Positions 1 to 6,165 of a DNA stretch of 6,165 bases are shown piece by piece. The notes beneath the pieces were generated by a model that saw nothing but the letters and a program-made list of their open reading frames with translations, did no database searches and had not been told where the DNA came from. Location of the stretch: positions 1 to 6,165 of the forward strand of contig CAMLHI010000130.1 of the NCBI GenBank assembly GCA_946479705.1. Reading direction: 5' to 3'. Source of the DNA: an uncultured Oxalobacteraceae bacterium (GTDB lineage: Bacteria; Pseudomonadota; Gammaproteobacteria; Burkholderiales; Burkholderiaceae). Position numbers and translations under genes: made by a program. Numbering within the stretch: position 1 is the stretch's first letter; every line of letters begins with the position of its first letter.

Positions 1-144
1 CTGTGGGCCACGCTGAACGAAAAAATGGTCGACTACCTCGACTCGGTCTCCCTGCAGGATCTGGTGGACCAGCAAAAACAGAAGAATGCCGACCAGGCCG
101 TCGTGGTGATGCACCGCAACCAAGCCGTCGTTGGGCAAAATTGA
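1..144 (+). CDS. iscR: Fe-S cluster-responsive transcriptional regulator IscR, C-terminal fragment (5' end outside window)
   Basis: Frame 1 is open from the first base to TGA at 142-144 and gives the last 47 residues of a protein. The segment [20 protein letters not shown] matches the C-terminal region of E. coli IscR (from memory LWDDLSNRLTGFLDSISLGE), an Rrf2-family winged-helix regulator. The DNA-binding domain and the three cysteines and histidine that hold the [2Fe-2S] cluster lie upstream and cannot be checked. Beyond the conserved helix the tail ([19 protein letters not shown]) is unlike E. coli and appears shorter; this part of the family is variable. In known systems holo-IscR represses the isc promoter, which would lie upstream of this window. 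The gene is followed 23 bases later by iscS, the standard order. Confidence 0.88.
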   Translation: MWATLNEKMVDYLDSVSLQDLVDQQKQKNADQAVVVMHRNQAVVGQN

Positions 145-158
145 ATATCGAAGAACCT

Positions 159-162
159 GGAG
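159..162 (+). promoter_or_regulatory. Ribosome binding site of iscS, deciding between two adjacent ATG codons
   Basis: GGAG lies just before tandem ATGATG at 165-170. The spacer is 2 bases to the first ATG and 5 bases to the second, so the second (168) is the better-placed start. The two choices differ by only one methionine. Confidence 0.6.
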
Positions 163-167
163 TAATG

Positions 168-1424
168 ATGAACGCCCCACTGGACAAAAACCTCGAGCAG
201 AAATTCGTGCCTGCGCCACACTTTCCGATCTACATGGATTACTCGGCGACGACGCCGATCGATCCGCGCGTGGCCGACAAGATGATTCCCTACCTGCGCG
301 AGCAGTTCGGCAATCCTGCCTCGCGCAGCCACATGTACGGCTGGACCGCCGAAGCCGCGGTCGAGGAAGCGCGCGCCCACGTGGCGGCCCTGGTCGGTGC
401 CGATCCGCGCGAAATCATCTGGACCTCCGGCGCCACCGAATCGAACAACCTGGCTCTGAAGGGTGCCGCCCAGTTCTATAAAACCAAGGGTAAGCACATC
501 ATCACCGTCAAGACCGAACATAAAGCCGTGCTCGACACCGTGCGCGAACTCGAACGCGTGGGCTTCGAAGCCACCTACCTCGAGCCGCAGGACAATGGCC
601 TGATCACCGTGGCCCAGCTGGAAGCGGCGATCCGTCCGGACACCATCCTCGTCTCGGTCATGCTGGTCAACAACGAAATCGGCGTGATCCAGCCGATCGA
701 CGCGATTGGCGAACTGTGCCGCTCGAAAGGCATCATCTTCCATTGCGACGCGGCGCAAGCCACCGGCAAGGTCGCCATCGACCTGTCCAAGAGCAAGGTC
801 GACCTGATGACCTTCACCGCCCACAAGACCTACGGCCCGAAAGGCATCGGCGCCCTGTACGTGCGCCGCAAGCCGCGCGTGCGCCTGGAAGCCCAGATGC
901 ACGGCGGCGGCCACGAGCGCGGCCTGCGCTCGGGCACCTTGCCGACCCACCAGATCGTCGGCATGGGCGAAGCCTTCCGCATCGCCAAGGAAGAAATGGA
1001 CAGCGAAATCGCCCGCGTCACCGCGCTGCGCGACCGCCTGGCCAAGGGCCTGCAGGAAATCGAAGAGGTCTACATCAACGGCGACATGGACCACCGCGTG
1101 CCGCACAACCTGAACGTCAGCTTCAACTACGTCGAAGGCGAGTCGCTGATCATGGCGATCAAGGACATCGCCGTCTCGTCCGGCTCGGCCTGTACCTCGG
1201 CCAGCCTGGAGCCTTCGTACGTGCTGCGTGCCCTGGGCCGCAGCGACGAACTTGCGCACAGCTCGATCCGCTTCACCATCGGCCGCTTCTCGACCGAAGC
1301 CGACATCGACTTTGCCGTCGAGCTGCTCAAGTCGAAAGTCAACAAACTGCGCGAGCTGTCGCCCCTGTGGGACATGTTCAAGGAAGGGATCGACATCGCT
1401 TCGATCCAATGGGCAGCCCACTAA
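168..1424 (+). CDS. iscS: Cysteine desulfurase IscS
   Basis: IscS is a cytosolic pyridoxal-phosphate enzyme that converts L-cysteine to L-alanine and holds the sulfur as a persulfide. It passes the sulfur to IscU and, in the wider family, to tRNA thiolation and cofactor pathways. The product is 418 residues, against 404 in E. coli. The 14 extra residues are all at the N-terminus, before [16 protein letters not shown]. With that offset the key residues line up: His118 in TEHKA (E. coli His104), Asp194 in HCDAAQ (Asp180), the PLP lysine Lys220 in [10 protein letters not shown] (Lys206) and the persulfide cysteine Cys342 in [14 protein letters not shown] (Cys328). The C-terminal [18 protein letters not shown] is the part that contacts IscU in known complexes. 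It is a class V aminotransferase fold of the IscS/NifS type. The start at 168 is preferred over the adjacent ATG at 165 because of GGAG spacing. Open reading continues upstream of 165 in this frame, but that stretch is out of frame with and overlaps iscR, so it is not used. Confidence 0.98.
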   Translation: MNAPLDKNLEQKFVPAPHFPIYMDYSATTPIDPRVADKMIPYLREQFGNPASRSHMYGWTAEAAVEEARAHVAALVGADPREIIWTSGATESNNLALKGAAQFYKTKGKHIITVKTEHKAVLDTVRELERVGFEATYLEPQDNGLITVAQLEAAIRPDTILVSVMLVNNEIGVIQPIDAIGELCRSKGIIFHCDAAQATGKVAIDLSKSKVDLMTFTAHKTYGPKGIGALYVRRKPRVRLEAQMHGGGHERGLRSGTLPTHQIVGMGEAFRIAKEEMDSEIARVTALRDRLAKGLQEIEEVYINGDMDHRVPHNLNVSFNYVEGESLIMAIKDIAVSSGSACTSASLEPSYVLRALGRSDELAHSSIRFTIGRFSTEADIDFAVELLKSKVNKLRELSPLWDMFKEGIDIASIQWAAH

Positions 1425-1457
1425 TTTCGTATCAGATAGCAGATAGGAGTACTCAAA

Positions 1458-1847
1458 ATGGCTTATTCGGACAAAGTGCTGGATCACTATGAAAATCCAC
1501 GCAACGTCGGCGCCTTCGAAAAAGGCGACGAAACCGTCGGCACCGGCATGGTCGGCGCGCCCGCCTGCGGCGACGTGATGAAACTGCAGATCAAGGTCGG
1601 CGCCAATGGCCTGATCGAGGACGCCAAGTTCAAGACCTACGGCTGCGGCTCGGCGATCGCCTCGTCCTCGCTGGTGACCGAATGGGTCAAGGGCAAGACG
1701 CTCGACCAGGCCCTGTCGATCAAGAACACCCAGATCGCCGAGGAACTGGCGCTGCCGCCGGTGAAAATCCACTGCTCGATCCTGGCCGAAGACGCCATCA
1801 AGGCGGCCGTCGAGGACTACAAGACCAAGCACCCGGCCGCCGCGTAA
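1458..1847 (+). CDS. iscU: Fe-S cluster assembly scaffold IscU
   Basis: IscU is the cytosolic scaffold on which IscS-derived sulfur and iron are built into a [2Fe-2S] cluster, later passed to acceptors with help from HscA and HscB. The product is 129 residues, essentially the usual length. The three ligand cysteines Cys37 (GAPACGD), Cys63 (YGCGSA) and Cys106 (KIHCSI) are present, with Asp39 and His105 beside them. The HscA recognition motif LPPVK is intact at residues 99-103. This is the Isc type, not the SUF-type SufU, because it matches IscU over its full length and lacks the SufU insertion. A clear AGGAG at 1445-1449 sits 8 bases before ATG. The 33-base gap after iscS holds a small direct repeat (AGATAG twice) but no terminator-like structure, so it is read as co-transcribed. 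Confidence 0.98.
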   Translation: MAYSDKVLDHYENPRNVGAFEKGDETVGTGMVGAPACGDVMKLQIKVGANGLIEDAKFKTYGCGSAIASSSLVTEWVKGKTLDQALSIKNTQIAEELALPPVKIHCSILAEDAIKAAVEDYKTKHPAAA

Positions 1848-1861
1848 AGCGGGGAGAAAAC

Positions 1862-2185
1862 ATGGCAATTACACTGACCGAAAAAGCGGCCAAGCACATC
1901 AACCGCTACCTGGAACGGCGCGGCAAGGGTGTGGGCTTGCGTTTTGGCGTGCGCACCACCGGCTGCTCGGGCCTGGCCTACAAGCTGGAATATGTCGACG
2001 AAGGCGCGCCCGAGGACAGCGTCTTCGAGTCGCATGGCGTGAAGGTCTTCGTCGACCCGAAAAGCCTGCCCTACATCGACGGCACCGAGCTCGATTTCAC
2101 CCGCGAAGGCTTGAACGAAGGCTTCAAGTTCAACAACCCGCAGGTCAAGGACGAATGCGGCTGCGGCGAAAGCTTCCGCATCTAG
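1862..2185 (+). CDS. iscA: A-type Fe-S carrier protein IscA
   Basis: IscA is a small cytosolic carrier (HesB/IscA family) that receives Fe-S clusters, or iron, and delivers them to target apoproteins. The product is 107 residues, the same as E. coli IscA. The conserved cysteines are Cys35 in TTGCSGLAY and the C-terminal pair Cys99 and Cys101 in DECGCGESF; these three residues define the family. Position between iscU and hscB distinguishes it from the related ErpA and SufA, which normally lie elsewhere. The start at 1862 is supported by [10 protein letters not shown], typical of the family, and by GGGGAG at 1851-1856, 5 bases upstream. The same frame is open further upstream, but only as an out-of-frame shadow of iscU. 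The gap to iscU is 14 bases. Confidence 0.97.
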   Translation: MAITLTEKAAKHINRYLERRGKGVGLRFGVRTTGCSGLAYKLEYVDEGAPEDSVFESHGVKVFVDPKSLPYIDGTELDFTREGLNEGFKFNNPQVKDECGCGESFRI

Positions 2186-2207
2186 ACTGAGCCGCCCGGC
2201 CGCACCC

Positions 2208-2723
2208 ATGCAAAATCACTTCGACCTGTTCCGCCTGCCGGCCACCTTCACGCTCGACCAGCAGGCGCTGGACGCGGCCTACCGCGAGGTACAGGGCCAG
2301 GTCCACCCGGACCGCTTCGTCAATGCCAGCGACGCCGAAAAGCGCGTCGCCATGCAGTGGGCCACGCGCGCCAACGAGGCCTACCAGACGCTCAAGCATC
2401 CGCAAAAGCGCGCCCAGTACCTGTGCGAGCTGCATGGCGTGGACCTCAAGACCGAGTCCAACACGGCCATGCCGATGGACTTCCTGATGCAGCAGATGGA
2501 GTGGCGCGAAGCGCTCGGCGAAGCCAGGGCGGAACGCGACAGCGACGCGCTCGACCAGCTCGACGCCGACGTGAAAGCCGCCCGCAAGGCGCGTCTGGCG
2601 CAGATCGGCCAGCAGCTCGACGCCGGCGACTACGAGCACGCGGCCCAGGGCGTACGCGCGCTGATGTTCCTGGATAAATTCAGCGACGAACTGAACTTCG
2701 CATTCGAGGCGCTCGAACACTAG
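2208..2723 (+). CDS. hscB: Fe-S cluster assembly co-chaperone HscB (J-domain protein)
   Basis: HscB (Hsc20) binds IscU and delivers it to HscA, stimulating HscA ATPase activity to drive cluster transfer. The product is 171 residues, the normal length. Residues 1 to about 75 form the J domain, beginning NHFDLFRLP and carrying the essential HPD tripeptide at 33-35 in QVHPDRF. Residues from about 84 (MPMDFLMQQMEWREAL) to the end form the C-terminal three-helix domain that binds IscU in homologues. The presence of this second domain and the location next to hscA separate it from DnaJ or CbpA. There is no recognisable Shine-Dalgarno in the 22 bases between the iscA stop and ATG, where the sequence is mostly C and G, so translation may depend on coupling to iscA or on an unstructured start region. 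No other good start lies nearby. Confidence 0.97.
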   Translation: MQNHFDLFRLPATFTLDQQALDAAYREVQGQVHPDRFVNASDAEKRVAMQWATRANEAYQTLKHPQKRAQYLCELHGVDLKTESNTAMPMDFLMQQMEWREALGEARAERDSDALDQLDADVKAARKARLAQIGQQLDAGDYEHAAQGVRALMFLDKFSDELNFAFEALEH

Positions 2724-2729
2724 CCTGTC

Positions 2730-2760
2730 GTTCCCGCGCCGCCTTGGCGCCCGCGGGAAC
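2730..2760. repeat. REP-like palindrome between hscB and hscA
   Basis: A perfect 9-base inverted repeat, GTTCCCGCG at 2730-2738 and CGCGGGAAC at 2752-2760, encloses a 13-base centre. The centre can form an inner CGC/GCG stem (2740-2742 with 2747-2749) with a CTTG loop. No run of T follows, so it is not an ordinary intrinsic terminator. The form TCGTTCCCGC...GCGGGAACCCA resembles short palindromes I recall being dispersed between genes in Massilia-like and other proteobacterial genomes, but only one copy is in the window, so dispersion cannot be shown here. It could stabilise the upstream mRNA or mark a processing point. Confidence 0.55.
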
Positions 2761-2770
2761 CCATAACACT

Positions 2771-2783
2771 GCCGGACGCCGGC
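2771..2783 (+). other. Short hairpin in the hscB-hscA gap
   Basis: GCCGG at 2771-2775 pairs with CCGGC at 2779-2783 around a three-base ACG loop. Such short G+C stems arise easily by chance in this base composition. It is listed because it lies directly between two longer inverted repeats. No function is assigned. Confidence 0.3.
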
Positions 2784-2785
2784 AA

Positions 2786-2808
2786 CGCCGCCCCAGGCTT
2801 CGGCGGCG
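2786..2808 (+). other. G+C-rich hairpin upstream of hscA
   Basis: CGCCGCC at 2786-2792 is the exact reverse complement of GGCGGCG at 2802-2808, with a 9-base loop CCAGGCTTC. The stem ends 24 bases before the hscA start and is followed by an A-rich, weakly structured stretch (CATAAAACATACAACGAAAC). It has no T tract and so is not a classical terminator. A plausible role is a 5' barrier protecting a processed hscA-fdx-iscX transcript, but this is inference. Confidence 0.4.
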
Positions 2809-2832
2809 CATAAAACATACAACGAAACGACA

Positions 2833-4695
<1,863 letters not shown>

Positions 4696-4706
4696 GATCA
4701 CCTCAC

Positions 4707-4711
4707 AAGGA
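4707..4711 (+). promoter_or_regulatory. Ribosome binding site of fdx, supporting a GTG start
   Basis: AAGGA lies 8 bases before GTG at 4720 in the 24-base gap after hscA. There is no in-frame ATG in the reading frame downstream, and the family begins MP(K/Q)(I/L)VILPH, so this site fixes GTG as the start. Confidence 0.75.
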
Positions 4712-4719
4712 CCACCACC

Positions 4720-5061
4720 GTGCCACAACTCGTCATTTTGCCTCACCCTGAATTCTGCCCGGAAGGCGCGGTCATCGAAGCGCCCACCGGCACCTCGGTG
4801 TGCGACGCGCTGCTCGAGAACGACGTCGACATCGAACACGCCTGCGACCGCGTGTGCGCCTGCACCACCTGCCACGTGCTGATCCGCGAAGGCTACGACT
4901 CGCTCAACGAGCCGGAAGAAAAGGAAGAAGACCTGCTCGACCGCGCCTGGGGCCTGGAAGCCGTTTCGCGTCTGTCCTGCCAGGCCATCATCGGCACCGA
5001 AGACCTGGTGGTCGAACTGCCGAAGTACACCATCAACCACGCCGCCGAAAAGAACCACTGA
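4720..5061 (+). CDS. fdx: ISC-type [2Fe-2S] ferredoxin Fdx
   Basis: Fdx is a small soluble [2Fe-2S] ferredoxin of the adrenodoxin/vertebrate-like type that supplies electrons for cluster assembly on IscU, probably through IscS. The product is 113 residues, against 111 in E. coli. The four cluster ligands are Cys42, Cys48, Cys51 and Cys87, in HACDRVCACTTCH and LSCQA; the extra Cys46 is also present in E. coli. The acidic stretch NEPEEKEEDLLDRAWGLE at about 63-80 is the usual partner-binding surface, and the ending LPKYTINHA is diagnostic of the Isc ferredoxin. Translation starts at GTG, the only non-ATG start among the complete genes here, with AAGGA 8 bases before it. It is 24 bases after hscA and 13 bases before iscX. 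Confidence 0.97.
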   Translation: MPQLVILPHPEFCPEGAVIEAPTGTSVCDALLENDVDIEHACDRVCACTTCHVLIREGYDSLNEPEEKEEDLLDRAWGLEAVSRLSCQAIIGTEDLVVELPKYTINHAAEKNH

Positions 5062-5074
5062 TCAGGAGCCGGTC

Positions 5075-5269
5075 ATGAAATGGAGCGACATCACGGCCAT
5101 CGCCGAAGCCTTGTACGACCAGCATCCCGAGGTCGATCCGGCCACGGTGCGCTTCGTCGACCTGCATAACTGGGTGGTCGGCCTGGAAGGCTTCGACGAC
5201 GACCACAAGCGCGGCGGCGAAAAAGTACTCGAAGCGATACAGCAGGCATGGATCGATGACGCGCAGTGA
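5075..5269 (+). CDS. iscX: Fe-S cluster assembly protein IscX (YfhJ)
   Basis: IscX is a small acidic cytosolic protein that binds IscS and iron and tunes the rate of cluster assembly, acting in E. coli as a regulator of cysteine desulfurase activity or a possible iron donor. The product is 64 residues, close to the 66 of E. coli. The family pattern is complete: MKWSDITAIAEALYDQHPEVDP, FVDLHNWVVGLEGFDDD and the acidic C-terminus EAIQQAWIDDAQ. AGGAG at 5064-5068 lies 6 bases before ATG. The last 14 bases of the gene overlap the start of the methyltransferase that follows, so the transcript must continue. No terminator is seen after iscX, which in many bacteria is the last isc gene. Confidence 0.97.
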   Translation: MKWSDITAIAEALYDQHPEVDPATVRFVDLHNWVVGLEGFDDDHKRGGEKVLEAIQQAWIDDAQ

Positions 5270-6134
5270 TACCACCAAGCCGGCCGAGACGCTGGCACCC
5301 GAAATCCGTCCCGGCCAGTCGGTCGCGCTGCTGCAGGAGCTGCACATCCTCACGCGCGACGGCAAGCTCAATCAGGACAGCCGCCGCAAGCTCAAGCAGG
5401 TCTACCACCTGTACCAGTTCATCGAACCGCTGCTCAAGGAACTCCAGCAGGACCATCCGGCCATCACCCTGGTCGACCATGGCGCCGGCAAGTCCTACCT
5501 CGGCTTCATCCTGTACGACCTGTTCTTCAAGAACCTGGACGACGGCGCGCGCATCTACGGCATCGAAACGCGCGAGGAACTGGTGCAGAAGTCCGCCGCG
5601 CTGGCACAGAAGCTCGGCTTTCCCGGCATGTCCTTCCTGAACCTGTCGGTGGCCGAATCGACCACCTCGAACAAGCTGCCCGAACGGATCGACATCGTCA
5701 CCGCGCTCCATGCCTGCAATACCGCCACCGACGACGCCATCGACTTCGCGCTCAAGAAGCGCGCCAAGCATATGGTGCTGGTGCCGTGCTGCCAGGCCGA
5801 AGTCGCCTCGGTCCTGCGCAAGAACAAGGGCAAGGACCTGGGCAAGAGCGCGCTCACCGAAATCTGGCGCCACCCGCTGCACACGCGCGAATTCGGCAGC
5901 CAGGTCACCAACGTGCTGCGCTGCCTGCAGCTCGAAGCGCACGGCTACCAGGTCAGCGTGACGGAGCTGGTCGGCTGGGAGCACTCGATGAAAAATGAGC
6001 TGATCGTCGCCACCTACAAGGACCTGCCGCGCAAGCGCCCCAGCGAGCGCCTGCAGGAAGTGCTCGGCACCCTCGGCCTGGAAGAAATGGGCCAGCGCTT
6101 CTACACCGAACAACGCGAAAGCGCCACGGCATGA
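5256..6134 (+). CDS. Class I SAM-dependent methyltransferase, substrate unknown (Methyltransf_32-like)
   Basis: The product is a 292-residue soluble protein without signal peptide or membrane segment. Residues about 70-180 look like a Rossmann-fold methyltransferase: glycine-rich SAM loop TLVDHGAGKSYLG at 71-83, acidic residue Glu104 in YGIETREE ending strand 2, strand 4 RIDIVTALHACNTATDDAI at 144-162, and VLVPCCQAEV at 174-183. The LHAC and PCC elements recall the Methyltransf_32 group, which includes eukaryotic METTL25/RRNAD1 and GSTCD. The assignment is from pattern memory, and no substrate can be named. An N-terminal helical part (about 20-66, basic RDGKLNQDSRRKLKQVYH) precedes the core, and the C-terminal part carries VGWEHSMKNELIVATYK at 239-255. 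The start at 5256 lies inside iscX with AGCAGG at 5241-5246 ahead. The stop overlaps the next ATG. Tight coupling suggests co-expression with the isc genes, not necessarily a role in Fe-S assembly. Confidence 0.85.
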   Translation: MTRSDTTKPAETLAPEIRPGQSVALLQELHILTRDGKLNQDSRRKLKQVYHLYQFIEPLLKELQQDHPAITLVDHGAGKSYLGFILYDLFFKNLDDGARIYGIETREELVQKSAALAQKLGFPGMSFLNLSVAESTTSNKLPERIDIVTALHACNTATDDAIDFALKKRAKHMVLVPCCQAEVASVLRKNKGKDLGKSALTEIWRHPLHTREFGSQVTNVLRCLQLEAHGYQVSVTELVGWEHSMKNELIVATYKDLPRKRPSERLQEVLGTLGLEEMGQRFYTEQRESATA

Positions 6135-6165
6135 GCGCCTGGATCGACCTGCGCAGCGACACCGT
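6131..6165 (+). CDS. ltaE: Probable low-specificity L-threonine aldolase, N-terminal fragment (3' end outside window)
   Basis: ATG at 6131 overlaps the methyltransferase stop in the pattern ATGA and opens a frame reading MSAWIDLRSDT followed by GT, probably a valine codon. The pattern IDLRSDTVT near the N-terminus is the hallmark of the PLP-dependent beta-eliminating lyase that splits threonine and allo-threonine into glycine and acetaldehyde. Only 11 codons are visible, so the PLP lysine and length cannot be checked. The call rests on this short motif and on a start codon position that suits translational coupling. Confidence 0.68.
   Translation, partial: MSAWIDLRSDT

Noticed and set aside
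3..167. A longer iscS start reaching back into iscR
   Set aside because: The upstream part is out of frame with the real iscR tail and reads as basic, proline- and glycine-rich shadow sequence. A ribosome site sits directly before the tandem ATG at 165-170.
1682..1861. N-terminal extension of iscA overlapping iscU
   Set aside because: The extension is an out-of-frame reading of iscU; the family start [10 protein letters not shown] and a good GGGGAG site fix the start at 1862, giving the standard 107 residues.
33..1868. A 611-codon open frame on the minus strand across iscS and iscU
   Set aside because: It is the mirror of two well-identified genes in G+C-rich DNA, where strong third-position G/C bias removes stop codons from one antisense frame. 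The product is repetitive in D, V, G and A and matches no family I know.
2730..2808. Intrinsic terminator between hscB and hscA
   Set aside because: The stems are strong but no T-rich tract follows any of them, and hscA, fdx and iscX continue in the same orientation without a clear promoter.
2786..2822. A sigma-70 promoter in front of hscA (CATAAA or CATACA as -10)
   Set aside because: The -10 candidates match only 3-4 of 6 bases and no TTGACA-like -35 lies at a suitable distance; the upstream sequence is a G+C hairpin.
5466..5504. GAGKS in the methyltransferase as an ATP-binding Walker A motif
   Set aside because: The first glycine of GxxxxGKS is missing (a valine is there), and DHGAGKS sits where a class I methyltransferase SAM loop is expected, followed by the acidic strand-2 end.

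Overview
The window is a G+C-rich stretch of a proteobacterial chromosome, most likely from a betaproteobacterium of the Burkholderiales. An Oxalobacteraceae-type genus such as Massilia, Janthinobacterium or Duganella is plausible. This placement is an inference from the iscR-S-U-A-hscB-hscA-fdx-iscX gene order, strong G/C bias at third codon positions, the style of the proteins, and a GTTCCCGCG...CGCGGGAAC palindrome of a kind I recall from such genomes. No RNA gene or 16S sequence is present to confirm it.

Layout: every gene is on the + strand. The window opens inside iscR (tail, 1-144) and continues with iscS (168-1424), iscU (1458-1847), iscA (1862-2185), hscB (2208-2723), hscA (2833-4695), fdx (4720-5061) and iscX (5075-5269). 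A class I SAM-dependent methyltransferase (5256-6134) overlaps the end of iscX by 14 bases. Its stop overlaps the start of a further gene by ATGA; only the first 11 codons of that gene are visible (6131-6165), and they look like the start of low-specificity L-threonine aldolase. The gaps between genes are 13-33 bases, except for 109 bases between hscB and hscA, which hold three predicted hairpins. No gap exceeds 300 bases.

How the genes work together: IscS takes sulfur from cysteine and passes it to IscU, where a [2Fe-2S] cluster is assembled. Fdx supplies electrons, and IscX is a small acidic partner that modulates IscS and may handle iron. HscB brings loaded IscU to the Hsp70-type chaperone HscA, which drives cluster release to acceptors. 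IscA is an A-type carrier. IscR, itself an Fe-S protein, normally represses the operon when clusters are plentiful. All key catalytic and ligand residues of these proteins that lie in the window are present, so the pathway looks intact.

This is mostly a textbook housekeeping operon and I see no undescribed defence, mobile or regulatory system. The parts most worth a second look are the uncharacterised methyltransferase physically coupled to iscX, the hairpin cluster (one member REP-like) that splits the operon between hscB and hscA, and the lack of Shine-Dalgarno sequences in front of both co-chaperone and chaperone genes.
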